Origin: Phragmites australis | Lineage: Eukaryota; Streptophyta; Magnoliopsida; Poales; Poaceae | Direction of reading: 5' to 3' | Length of the DNA stretch: 64,000 nucleotides | Assembly: GCF_958298935.1 (NCBI RefSeq) | Contig: NC_084943.1 | Coordinates: 506,001-570,000 of the forward strand | Shown here: positions 1 through 12,100 of the stretch, piece by piece | Layout: each line of letters starts with the position of its first letter | Numbering within the stretch: position 1 is the stretch's first letter | Translations under genes and position numbers: made by a program | The notes under the pieces: generated by a model | What the model was told of the DNA's origin: nothing | The model's database searches: none | What the model saw: only the letters and a program-made list of their open reading frames with translations

Positions 1-816
1 CCACCACCCTTCAATGGAAGTTGTGTTGGTCCGTGAAGAAGGGTTTAGGGAAGGAAGCTGTAACCACCCCGCAACTCGTGTCCAAATTCTTTTAGCACTC
101 GGACACTCAATGAACAAGTGCACCGAGGTCTCCAGATTCCGAAGGCACATGGGACAGAAATATTGGTTAATGCAATGACGAAGTAGTAGGCGTTGGGTTG
201 TCCTAACTCGATCCTGAATCATCAGCCATGAAAAGAATTTGCATTTAGGCGGCGCCCATACTTTCTAAATTATTTCCTTGTATCCTTTATTCGGCATGTC
301 CACAAACTGGGTCAGATAGGCGGACTTGGCTGTGTATGTTTTATGAACTGTAAGTGTCCAGGTGATCGTGTCATCCATATGGTTCAGCTAGACCACATGG
401 GTATTGTCCCACAGAGTGACAAATTCAGTGATTAAGTCTTTCATCAAGTTATGGCGAATGTCACAGATCCAATTGTTGTCCTGGAAGGCATTGGCCATTG
501 TTCTATTCTTCCTTCTCGAGTGCAAATAAAGTGAAGGGGCTAGGTCTTTAGGGGCCTCCCCATGTAACCATCGAGCACTCCAGAAGGGTGCTTTCTTTCC
601 ATTTCCTAGTGTGACCTTGGTACAAGAGTGGAATAGAGTTGTGTCGACGGCGTCGCATGGCACTGGGTGTCCTATCCAAGGGCTCTCAAGCTTTGCCCAT
701 TAGAACCACAGTCACTGTAGCTGAAGTGCCTAACTAAACTTCTGAAGATCTAGGATTCCTAGGCCTCCCTTTTCAATCGGTTGACAGACTCTATTCCATG
801 CCACCTTGCAAGCTCC

Positions 817-1059
817 CTAACTACACTCCTCGTTTCCTTTCCATAGGAACCCACGGCGGTAGCGATCCAGAGATTTGTAGAATTGCATAGGTGGCTTGAC
901 GGTGGTTAGCAAATAGGTTGGCAGGGAAGAGAGGACTAACTTGACCAAGGTATTTTGTCCTGCTGGCATTAGTAGTTTTGGTTTCCACCTAGCTAGGCAT
1001 CGTGCAGCCTTATCAAGGATTGGTTGCAATTGTATCATGCAAAGCCGCCCAAGCGCCAA
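817..1059 (-). pseudogene. LINE reverse transcriptase C-terminal fragment
   Basis: The 80-residue open stretch matches the thumb/connection region of plant LINE reverse transcriptases. It contains LARWKPKLLMPAGQ, then LVKLVLSSLPTYLL and the following RYRRGFLWKG. In intact elements this follows the YADD domain and precedes the zinc-binding zf-RVT region, and that order holds here on the minus strand. It is a domain remnant and not an independent gene. Confidence 0.8.
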
Positions 1060-2501
1060 TGGTAAGCCAAGCTATTGCAGCAGAAAGGAAGCCACAATCC
1101 CCGGAAAGATCTGTAAGATGTCATCCATGTCTATGCGCTGGCACCTGATTGTAGCAATAGAGCTCTTTTGCAAGTTGACATGCAGCCCAATAGACTCTCC
1201 AAAATCCTATAGAATGGCAAGCAGTGTTGCTAGCTCTTGTCACACGGGATTAAGGAAGAGGATAACATCATTAGCGTATAAGGAAAACCGAAGGCACGTC
1301 GAGCGTTCGCGAAGGCAGCACAGTCTTCCTGCCTCCATCACTAAATCCAAGATGCGTTGTCTCTTTGCCTTAAGCCATTCCTATGCTTGATTGGTTCCCC
1401 CAGGACACCATTTAGCAGTATGGATGATGTGGAGGAGGCAAGTGTAATGGCTATCCAGTCGCATCATCGCACACCAAAGCCCCTGACCTGTAGAAGCTCT
1501 AATAGGTACTCCCAAGAAACTGAGTCAAAAGCTTTCACAATGTCAAGCTTTACCATTAAGGATGGAGTTCGACTACGATGGTAACCCCTAGCTCTATTGT
1601 GTACTAGCATGTAATTATCCTGAATGCATCTCCCTTTGATGAAGGTGCTCTATGAGGGAGAAATGAGGGCATCAATATGCTTGGCTAACCTTATGGCCAA
1701 CCAGTGGTGGACCTATAACAAAAATGACCGGGTGTCTCACTTATTAGGCTAGAGGTTCAAGTGTCCCACTTGTTGAGCCAGGGGTGTCATATAGACGTGG
1801 TGCATATAGTTGATCACTATAAAACGAAAAATTACCCGATGTCCTGTGCACCCCTGACTTTGAACATGGGTCCACCCCTATGGCCAGCACTTTATCTAGG
1901 CAGTAGTAGGAGCCTCCTTTTTAGGGATCAAGGTGATTCTGGCAATGTTAAGGATCAAAAGCCTATGTTGAAAAATTATGTATGCATTGAAATACCATCA
2001 TCACGTAGTCCTTAATGAATGACCAGCAAGATCTATAGAAAGTCCTAGTAAAGTAATCTGGCACAGGTGCCTTTTCAGCCGGCATTGCTAGTATAGCATG
2101 CCAAACTTCATCCTCAATGAAAGGTATCGCCAAATCCAGGTCGTCGATCTGTGGCAGCTGAAGAAGGTCCCAATTGAAGGTGTGTGATCTGCATTTTTTA
2201 GTGCCTAGAATCCCCTCATAGTGGAGGTAAAGTTACACTGCTTTGTCATCATGAGAAAATGCGATTCCATGTGGTGTGTGCAGCTGTTGGATGAAATTCT
2301 TTCGCCTCCGTCCAATCATTTTCTGGTGGAAGAAGCTTGTACTAGCGTCTCCAGCTCGAAGGTAGGTAACCTGAGATGATTGCCTTTTGCGCACCTTCTC
2401 TACTGCCACAAAGCCTAAAACTCTCAATTTAAGGCTTTTCCTAAGGGCTACCTCCTCCAAGGAAAGTGGCATGTTCTCTTGCACTAAATCTAGCTGTAGA
2501 A

Positions 2502-3317
2502 TCACATGATTTGCCACGGATAGCTAGAGTCGCACCTCACTGATGTCTGCTTGCTCCACGCTCGGAGGGCTTTAGATGTTGCACCAAAGCAATCAACCAA
2601 TTGTCGCATTAGATGTTGCACGGTCTCAATGAATCCTAGAGTCTTCAGCCAGAAGTTTTCAAACCAGAAAGAAGGTGGTCGTCGTGGCCCATTTTCGCTA
2701 GCCAGTAATAGTGGACAATGGTTTGACATGGAGGACGAGAGTGATTGGAGGAGGTGGGAAGAAAATAGCGCATCCCAGCTTGTGGTACAGAAGAAGTGAT
2801 CTAGCCAGACTAAGGTTGGAGCAACCCTTTCGTTGCTCCACGTGAACTTCCGATTATGCAAGTAGATTTCTTTGAACTCACAGCGATTCAGGACAGATTT
2901 GAATTGGCCCATCAATCGGCAATTCATGTTACTATTATTCTTGTCACGTACTTCGTAGATCAGATTAAAATCACCCAGGATGAGCCACAGTGATCTATCT
3001 GTTGACTTAATGTTCATAATCTCGTGCAAGAAATCCGGCCTATCCCTATCGTCACTAGGCCCATAAACTACAGAGAGCAGGAACTTCTGGTTGCTTTGGA
3101 GGAGTTGCACTATTGCTGACAGGGAGTGATCCCCATAAGCCTGGTTTGTGAGGTTCACGAGCTGATCATTCCATAACACCAGGATGCCTCCCCTCACCCC
3201 ATCTACCGGTAGATAGAGATTACCAGCTAGAAGCGTGCCGCCAATTTGGTGTAGTTGGGGGGGGGGGGGGATAAATTGCAATTTTGTTTCTTGAATGCAA
3301 GCGATCGCACACCGCAC
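2502..3317 (-). pseudogene. LINE endonuclease (EEP fold) fragment
   Basis: An open stretch of about 270 codons carries the landmarks of LINE endonucleases. It has ACIQETK near the start (the metal-binding Glu region), GDFNLI in the middle and SNHCPLLL, where functional enzymes have SDH; Asp to Asn there would weaken catalysis. The segment ends with the WF-rich stretch that precedes the reverse transcriptase. There is no proper N-terminus: the usual SWNVRG start is missing. A run of 12-13 G at about 3258-3270 falls between QETK and the body of the domain. It is part of the surrounding dead LINE and not a host gene. Confidence 0.8.
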
Positions 3318-3325
3318 AGTTGCAT

Positions 3326-5047
3326 TTTATTGTTTCCATCCTTCAAGTAATAGTATCTAGTAGGGTATCTCTGAAGGTGTAAAGTGCAATACAGTGGACC
3401 AAATATGCATGCACTCACTAACAACCATTTGAATTATTGCATTGCATAGGCAGGTCATAAGATTTTGTCTAAAGCAAAAGAAGTGCACTCGAAAAGGCGA
3501 TGATCACTTACCAGAAATGGAACCAATGCTCACCGTTTGTCATCTGTCAATGCTCAGATAAACCTCCAAAAATAAGTGTCGGCAAATGGAGCGTATGGAA
3601 CTAAAATTCTGAATCGAAGTGTCCGTTGCTCTCAGGCTGCACTTTCAGTGTTCTCAATTCAGTGGTGAATCGATGGCGGTGGAAGAAAATTTTGCCGCAG
3701 CCACCCTCTGCTCCTTAATGGATAATCGATTTGATTCTTGCACTGATCGTTTCGGAGACAAAGAGAATGAATTATCTTGACATCTGGAGCTTTCTACTTT
3801 TCTGAATGCACAAAGCATGTTCACTAAGCAAATTACAAATTACAAGATACAGAGGCACTTATGTATTAAAAAAAGGAATGCTAAATGTGAGTATTATTTA
3901 TTTGAAAAAAATCTATCAGCATAGACAGGTCATACAAGACAATAATATATCTCGTTATTTCTGTCAATATATCATACTCGTTTCCATTAATTTGTGAGCT
4001 ATGCGATGTGAACCAGTTATACAAAAGATATGCAAAGTTGAAAAACCTAGAATTAGAAATTGGTTATTGAAACTCAGTAGGTAGCACAAGGATGTTTTTT
4101 TGGCGAATTATTGCGACCAGCTGGATCAACTTTCCAATCCATGAAAAGATAACTTCTTTTCAATCCTCATCACCCAAGTTAGTCTGCAATTCTTGTAGAT
4201 GAAATATTCAGAAAACGAAAGTACCAGAGATGGCACTATGGAACAGTGCAAACATCTTGATCCAAAGACACGTTGTGCCACTCCCATCTGCTTCCGTATC
4301 ACATTTCTTGACACACGTTCCTCAAAATAGGACATTTCTAGACACACAATGTGCGTCAGTGAGACAGTGATGCAAGCATGGCGATCCATCCCCTTCCCAC
4401 AGCAATTTTTCATCAACACGGCAGATTTTCAACGAACTCTTTTAGCAGAATCTACTACCCAACTGAAAAAAAGCAGTTGGCTCCATGCATGCGTGCAAAT
4501 CGCCTCTTGACCTAGATGATCCATACAAGATAAGCATGCCAAAACGATCAGGATAGGAACCGATATGCTACTACTAGGTTTCGATTGCCGAGATGGCGTG
4601 CGACCAGTTCGGCGCTGCATATCTGCAAGTGGATATCGCCATATCTTGGCTCAATCTGCTCGTGGCAAATGCGAGTGTGGCGGCCCGATCGCGATCGTGG
4701 GTCTTGGATCTGTGCCTATCCTGAGAATCCGCGCGGAGACGCAATTCGGTGGCGATGCGATGAAACGAGATTCTTTCTCCGGTTGTGGAAAACGTTCTGC
4801 ATTTCGCTGGTGAATAGAATAGCCCCAATCTGTCGCTGCACATTGTGCAGGTCAACGACTGAACGAGAGGAGCAGAGTACAGTCCGCTATGCACCAATCA
4901 AGCGGGTTGGCATGGAACAATCTGTCGATTAATTTCACGTAATCATGGTCCTGAGCATAAAATCGTGCAAGAACGCATAGGATCGGTACTGTCATACCTA
5001 GGATCATGATCCTGGAAACAATTTTTGCCAGCCTGTAAATTAATCTG

Positions 5048-5048
<1 letters not shown>
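3326..5048. other. Intergenic stretch, no gene recognised
   Basis: I see no protein family, RNA gene or clear repeat boundary here. Several short open frames around 4126-4932 overlap on both strands in a more GC-balanced patch (about 4560-4930). None shows a recognisable motif, codon bias or splice structure. An exon fragment of an unknown gene cannot be excluded. Confidence 0.4.

Positions 5049-5096
<48 letters not shown>
5049..5096. repeat. (TA)n microsatellite
   Basis: About 24 uninterrupted TA dinucleotides, flanked by AT-rich DNA. It marks the approximate left edge of the LTR-like block that follows. Confidence 0.95.
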
Positions 5097-5098
<2 letters not shown>

Positions 5099-5149
5099 TT
5101 AATTCAGACAGTATCAATTTAATTTTCTTTTTTTACTCTTTACAGAATG

Positions 5150-7315
5150 TTCATGGTTGAATCATAGTATAATTCACATATGAGACTTTTAAATGACAAA
5201 AATATACATAAATAGTATTAAACGATGGTTGAAACCAAGTTTAGTTGAAGTTGAGAAACTAAGTGAAAAAATATCTTGATTTGTATGTGATGAGATATTG
5301 ATAGCAGTTGATGTGTCTTGAACTTGATTAGTATGTGTTTATAGATGTTTATTCTTATCTAACTCAAATTAGCGATGTTTGAAATTAGTGAATTCTTATC
5401 TGTACGTAGAAAAATTACACACATCGAAAGTTCCATTGTGCGCAGTATATACTTGTCAGACTATTTTTTTGCAGAGAGTAATTTTTTGAATGAAATTGGA
5501 TATCAATGCACCACAAAGTCCGGTGAATATGGTGACTACACCAGAGGGTATCACCGGAGTATTTTCAGTGCCGAATCAGAAATGAAAGCAAACAACGGAT
5601 GGTCCGGTTATGGACTTTGAGAGCACTAGAGTATTTTCTATAGAGAGGAGATTTTTTGGCGTCAAGTTTAATTATGTCGCCGGATAGTACAGTGCTGAGA
5701 TTGTGAACACCAGATGATACACTAGACCTTATATTGTAGAAATGTTGCAGAAAGGTGGTTCGGTGAATTAGCACACATCGGATTATCCGATGATAGATAT
5801 GAGATCACCGGAAGTTTTCACCAGACCTTTTCTTGCAAAGAGCAAAAATTTTCTAGAATAGATAGTGTTACATTCACTGAATGGTCCGGTGTTTAGGAGC
5901 AGATCACACCGGAACATTCGGTGTTCACATTTTCTGCAGAATGTACTCTGAGTTGAAGTTTTTGATTTTGCAATAACCTGGAGATATTTTAGAGTGTGGA
6001 GAAACGTGTTTGCTTATTTTATGTTGTACATGTGATGGATGCAACTTGACGATCGACGGTGAGTGATCGGGGCTAAACAGGTGTTTGTTGCCGGACGATC
6101 AAGGAATGTCGGACGGAGTCAAAGGCGATCCTAGCTGTACACATGAAGATCAAGCAAAGCATAAAACGGTGGATGAAGATGGCGTGTTGACAAAATCAAG
6201 CAAAATGGATGTCGATGCAAGTGATAAAGTAGCCTGAGGAATTGGGAGTAGAAGAGACTTACCAACGGTCAAGATCGCAAGATAAAGGACACACGTCATC
6301 GTCAGAGCGCTTGCTTCATGTGAAAGCAAGTGACGGCTAGTCACGCTTTGATAAGTGTGCTAGGTTTCGCGGTTTGGCCTCAAAATCGTAAGAGAACTGG
6401 AGGAGTACGTGGAACCATCGCAAAGCTTGCGTGGAAGCGAAGATAAGTCGTAAAGCCGTCATGGCCATTCGATGAATGGAGAAGAAAATAGGCTAAAATG
6501 TCCTTGGTGGTAGGTAGAAATATACTACAAGAGAAGTGTATTTGGTAAAAAAAACTAGGAAACTTAGAAGTCACGTTTTCTAGACTTATAAATAGAGGAG
6601 TAGGACAATGAGAGATGTGGAATAAGCTATTTGAGCCCAATGTGGCATCCATATAAGAGTATTGTGTTACAGTTTTAATGGAGAGAGGGATAAGTGCTTA
6701 GCCTATGTAATAGGTGAGAGTTTTGAGAGAAATTTTTTTAATCCGCTTAAAATAGGGTTGAGCTCTTTGAGTAATGAAATTTATTTTGTTTCATATGTTT
6801 GAATTTTCCTCCTTCTAGTTTTTCTCTCTCGGTTCTCTTGCCTTATGTGCAAGTTTTTTCTTTCCGGTTTTTATTTTTGTTTTTGTTTTTAGGTTGAAAT
6901 TTTAGCACATTGTGAGGTCAATCTTCTAGTTGCTAGAGGTATAAAATTCGCATACATACGTTTATGTGATGGGGTCTTAAATTCCTTTACCTCTAGACAA
7001 TTAACTTGGAGAGTTTCATTGCTCAATGTTCTTCTTTTCTTGTTTCTTTGCTAGTTGTGATCTTTCAAGTGCTAAGACACATGATTATTTAAGTGCTAAA
7101 AGATATGAATTGATCTTAAATAGAACATATGGTTCATATATCATTCGTAGTGTTGTGTTGTCTCGATTTTATTTGGTTAAAACTTCTCTTGATTTTTACT
7201 TCCGCTTGAGTTTTGAGATGCGTTAGGTGGTCTAAATATGAGAAGACTATCGATTTCGTAAGAAATTTGTTAAGACGTCTATTCACCCTCTCTGGTCGTC
7301 AATCTCGTTCCTACA
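5150..7315 (+). mobile_element. Candidate copia-type LTR (solo or 5'-truncated)
   Basis: The right end has the layout of grass copia LTR ends: a TATTCACCCTCTCT stretch (7279-7292), then a terminus reading CTCGTTCCTACA that finishes in CA at 7315. Upstream, at about 6588-6598, is a good TATA box (TATAAATAGAGG), as expected of an LTR promoter. Between about 5515 and 5930 there are many dyad motifs of the type CACCGG..TCCGGTG. The expected start, TGTAGGAACGAG-like, was not found, so the left boundary is a guess and the LTR may be truncated. No internal coding domain is attached. Confidence 0.5.
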
Positions 7316-7960
7316 GAAATTGATGAGAAAAAAGGCACCCAAATTTACAAAATGTAATCAAGTATTTCAAAACTAATATTATACAGTTAACTTTCAAGAA
7401 CATTTTTACTTTTTATATAAAATATTTGAATATCTCAAAATACGAAAAATGGTTCTAGTATCCGATAATATCAAACAGAAAAAGTCTGAACTCGGATTGT
7501 AATCCTGAAAACCTCGGTATACTCCCATGCTCTCCTCGTCTCTGGGCATTTCAAAGCCACTTGCTGAATCTAAGGGAAGACGGTGTGTGATCTCTACGAT
7601 ATAAAATATAAGTTGATTCTCGTATCAATTTTTTTTATATTTTTCTCTTATGTAATAAAAATCATAAATTCGAATGATTTACCTAGATTTATCATCCACT
7701 CTCGTCCTTCAATATCTCCGCTCGTTACCGGCTACGGATATAGGATCCATTTTACTAATAAAAATAAATGAAAAAAATTAGTAGGAAAACTAGCGGATAA
7801 TCTTTTTCTCCTTTTTTTTATCCCATATGAAATGAAACTATAGCTTCGCTCCCAACGTATTCGTTCCGTGGTATTTCCATACACATCCATATCATACTTT
7901 GAGTTTATGCTTGATATTGATATATCCAATATTTGTGCGTTCATTATAATGCATGATCAC
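7316..7960. other. Intergenic AT-rich stretch, nothing recognised
   Basis: AT-rich DNA without recognisable coding content, between the LTR-like block and the first Tourist MITE. Confidence 0.4.
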
Positions 7961-7963
7961 TTA

Positions 7964-8251
7964 GGCCCTATTTGTTTCAGTTTCGGATTGTGACTTTCAG
8001 CTTTTACAATTCGAAGCTGAAACAAACAGATAGCTTTTGGTTATAGCTTTTTAAAATCTGCTGGTTGGATTGTGGGAATCTGAGGAGCTGTTTTTTCTCA
8101 GCTTTTAATAGATTGTGAAAGCCCATTTTACTAAATTGTCCATAATTTTTTTTTTTGAATCTTCAACCTAAAAGCTTTTCATAATTCAGCTTTTTACAAT
8201 CCAACTTTTATAAGCTGCTTTTCAGAATCTCTAGCTGAAACAAACAGGCCC
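7964..8251. mobile_element. Tourist-like MITE (PIF/Harbinger type), 288 bp
   Basis: The ends are inverted repeats: the left starts GGCCCTATTTGTTTCAG and the right, read in reverse complement, starts GGGCCTGTTTGTTTCAG. It is flanked on both sides by TTA (7961-7963 and 8252-8254), the 3-bp target duplication of PIF/Harbinger elements. The interior is rich in imperfect AGCTTTT/AAAAGCT palindromes and has no coding capacity. Confidence 0.85.
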
Positions 8252-8370
8252 TTACTAGTACAATGGAATTTTGAAGTCTGATGAAAACACATGCAAACTA
8301 ATAAGTTGCTTTCGACCTTCATTTAGATGTTGTTGACTTTGTTACTTTGATGAAGCAGATATCATATTTA

Positions 8371-8563
8371 GGTTCTGTTTGGTATAGCTTGTGCTTCTAC
8401 ACAATCTGCTTCCTGGTGAATCATGTGAAAAACAGATTTTGTTTCTCCAAATTATACAGTTTATTCTTATAATCCGTTTACTAATAATCTACTGCAAACC
8501 GTTTAGTACAATTTGTTTAAAATACTTCAGAATCTACATACAGAAACTATACCAAATAGGACC
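8371..8563. mobile_element. Tourist-like MITE, 193 bp
   Basis: The left end GGTTCTGTTTGGTATAG is matched in inverted orientation by the right end CTATACCAAATAGGACC. It is flanked by TTA on both sides (8368-8370 and 8564-8566). It differs in family from the MITE 120 bp to its left and has no coding capacity. Confidence 0.85.
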
Positions 8564-8566
8564 TTA

Positions 8567-9126
8567 AAGCTCCATGTCAAGCTTGCCTTGTTGGCTCTGG
8601 AGTAGTGCAGGCATGTTTGGTTTGTTACTACAATTTACCAGTCTAGTTTGATCGACCGTGGTTAGTGTTTAGTTTACTACCAGACATTTGGCTTGCTAAG
8701 TTTTCTCTTAGCCGGAGTCCAGCTGCCGGTGGCTTGGTTTTCTGCTAGAACTTGCCACAGCCAAAAAAATAATAATAATAAAATCTGACAGTCCAAAGTT
8801 CCAAGTTTAAGGACTCGTGCAATTTGAGGGGTAAACATTGGTGATAAATCAAATATGCAAGGGAGACTACACACATGAAGTAGGAGCTCTCTCTTCCTTT
8901 TCTCTTGTTGTGAAGGATATAAACATTTTCGAAGCAAGATATGGGGAGTGCTTCCTTGAGCATATACACATTTCATGTTTGAAATTCTTTTGTTAGAAAT
9001 TCTTTTGTTCACTCTGGTCTCGTCAGCCAGCAGAAGTCAAGAAGAGGAAACAGGGAAGAACCTAGAGCAAGTAGGCAACACTTGACTAGTTCTCTGTATG
9101 ACGTCAGCCAGGCACCGCCGCCCCTA
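8567..9126. other. 3' flank of the CAT gene
   Basis: Non-coding DNA downstream of the minus-strand transporter gene. The 3' UTR and polyadenylation site of that gene should fall here. I could not fix them from sequence alone. Confidence 0.4.
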
Positions 9127-12100
9127 CTACACCTTGCATTCTTCGTCCTGCACCTTGGCGCCGCCGTCACTCTCCTCGGCGTCGTAGCTGGCGTGCACGC
9201 TGTAGAGCACGTACACCAGCACGATGGCGGCCGAGAAGAACCCGAACCGGACGTAGGACGGCCGGTCCAGCGAGCCGAGAAGGAAGACGTTGAGGAACAC
9301 GGACGCCGCGGGCACCCACGGCATGCCGGGCACGCCCCAGAGCTCGGGGGTGTGCGCCTGCGGCACGAGCGCCTGGAACGCGCCGACCGTGGCCACCGCG
9401 ACCACCGCGCACGCCGCGAGGAGGCCCGTCCTGACGCCGCCGTCGCGAGGCGCCAGCTTCCACACTAGCGTGAAGGAGAGCGCGACCAGGGAGAAGGCGA
9501 GGAGGAACGCGAGCGTCGGCCAGGCGCCGCGCGGCCCCTGCTCGCCGCCGGCGCCAACGTAGCGGCGGTACACGACGGCGTTGGCCACCATGTAGAAGAC
9601 GAAGAGCGTGCCGATGCAGACGAGGTTGAGGAGGATGTCCAGCTCCGTGAACAGCGCCAGCACCGCCGTGAAGAGCCCTGCACGCGTCACCAGAAGAGCA
9701 GGGGTGATCAGTGACAAGTGCAGAGGTGAAGCGTGAACTGATAGCCGAGTGGATCATGTGATCGCTGCTTCGTTTCGGAATAGACTAAGCACTAGGAGCA
9801 GCAGCACGAATCACATCCTCTCTTTTTTTTTTTTTTGCCTGCTGCTCTGCTTTGTCATGCGAGCTGAGCGGAGCCGAGCCAAGGCTCCCATGAAATGATG
9901 AAAGCAGAGCAGTTCCCAGGCCGCAAGGTTTTCAGAAAGCAGAAAACGCGTGCAACGGCTTGTCCCTTTAGATCGCCGGCCCTCATATCATGATATCGCT
10001 GACGGAAAGCAATAGGTCATCGCTGTTGCTCTTGTTGACAACTCTACTACTGTACGTCAACAATCTTTTCTTTAATGGATAAATCTTAAAGCGGAGCTGA
10101 AACTGAATAACTGAAACCGTAGTAGGCAGACTGAATTGATGATTTGTCATTGAAAAGATTGATCCTTAGTATGCACGCACCGAGCAAGACGGAGGCGTTG
10201 ACGGGGGTAGCCGTCTTGGGGTGCACCTTGGCGAGCCAGGCAGGCATGACGCCGGAGCGGCCAATGACGCACAAGTATCGGGCTTGCCCCAGCATCGCCA
10301 CCATCAGCGACGTCAGGATGCCCAGGCTCGCGCCGCCGCCAATCACATTCGACACCCACCCCCACCCGTCGTGCCCCTTGAACGCCCCCGAGAACGGCGC
10401 CTCCGTGTCGATCTGCAGATCAGGAAGAAAAAAAATCAGAATTCCAATTTGCACCAGGTGAAAACATTGTTTTCAACTTGTGACGTAGCATCATCTAACG
10501 TCCCAGCAGTCATTGTTCATGCGCCAGTACAAAAGAAAATCTAAAATTTTACCATATGCTTTGTTCTCCTATCCTAGAAAGTATGTTTGGGCCGTCCTGC
10601 GATTGGGACAGCAGACTGGTCCCAAATCACACGACCAACCTCCCAGAAAGGAGAAAGAAAAAAAAGGAAAGCGACTGCAGAATCATATGCCAATGGCATC
10701 TGCTGTTCTACAGAAACTATAGCCCCATTGACCATATATTCCCAGAGCTATCCTCACCTATGCAGTCAAAGATAAGCTCCGAAGTGATCTAAAACAAGAA
10801 AAGGCTCTCTAGTCGATTCTAGTTCTAGGTGAGTCAGTGAGTGTGCAGGATAACGCGAAGTCCTAGCCATGGATGGAATTCTGAAATAGGAAGTCTCTAA
10901 GGTTTGGATAGACCAATACTAGCAGCATCAACTGTGTGCACATCCTGTTGCATGCAACTATAGCCAGCCACTTCACCTTTATAGAATATATCCCCTGAAT
11001 TATCCTTGGAACTATCCCCAGCAAGATGACTGTTCATAGATGAGCTCTCTCTCTTTTCTAGGTGAAAGTAACAAAACAGTGTTATGCCTATGTAGGAATC
11101 TCAATGTTCCCATACATAGAATCCTGAACTAGGCAGGATTTGGGCATCTTCAGAGTTTGCACAGACCACCAAGCTCCATAGACAATTAGAGAGCTGAACA
11201 GATGAGCGCGCACGCACTTACCGCGTCGTAAGGGAGGAGCATGGACATGGAGGCGGCCATGAGGCAGTAGAGAACGGTGACGACGACGACGGAGCCCGAG
11301 ACGCCGACGGGGATGTCGCGCGCGGGCCGCTCCACCTCCTCGGCCATGGTGGACACGGCGTCGTAGCCGATGTAGCTCAGGTACACCATGGCCGCGCCGT
11401 TGAACACGCCGGTGGCGCCGTGCGGGAAGAAGCCGCCCGGGTGCTGCGCCGGGTCGGCCGGCCGCGTCAGGTTGCGCGCGTCGCCGTGCACGAAGCCCAT
11501 GACGATGATGAACAGGATGAAGATCACGTGCACGGCCGTCAGGACCATGTTCACCACCGAGCTCTCCTTGGTGCTGCCATCAGTTGCAGAAAACAAGAGA
11601 AAAACTTATCAGAACAATTATTTTTTTAGGGAAAAAAATCATGGCCGTTACAGCTCTCAATCATTCAGAAATCGTGTTCCAAAATTCTACAGGTGTAACA
11701 GAGAAAATTGTGTGGTTCTTAAACGATCTGATGTGTAAAGAGAGATACGAGAACTGGAGAACAAGAGGTCAGTCAAGCAACAGACTGCTAGCTTTCGATT
11801 CGATTCTTTCATTTTTTCGACAAAGTTCGCCAACATTTGCCCCAAAAAAAAATCGATCGCGAAAGAAAGGAGAAGGTACACTGGTAAACAGTGACCGGCA
11901 AGATTCTCTGTCACAGAACAAAATCTTGATTTGATTGACGCTGTTTTGTCTGAACCTTATGAATCTGGCAAAAATAGATCAAAGTACAGAAGCAGTTGCA
12001 GAGGAAGAAATAAAAAGCCAATACTGCCAGAATCATCTACACTAGGCAGTAACAAGGAAGTTGCAAAAGTGATTTGCATTTGCTTTTGTGTGCAGAGATT

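Larger units (their letters stand above)
1..3325 (-). mobile_element. Decayed LINE (non-LTR retrotransposon), 3' end cut by window start
   Basis: Read on the minus strand, the pieces run in LINE ORF2 order. An apurinic/apyrimidinic-type endonuclease (3317 to 2502) is followed by a linker (about 2517-2233), reverse transcriptase remnants (about 2230-800) and a zf-RVT region (about 660-1). The last shows CPMC and a following HLFIEC motif near 170-90. Frames are broken by stops and shifts, so the element is dead. The catalytic YADD box of the polymerase reads YAND near 1272-1283. The homology stops abruptly at about 3325, inside the endonuclease start, which suggests 5' truncation. The 3' tail lies outside the window. 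Confidence 0.85.

Noticed and set aside
3257..3271. Poly(G) run as a quadruplex or regulatory signal
   Set aside because: It sits in a dead LINE and is more simply explained by slippage expansion of a Pro codon run.
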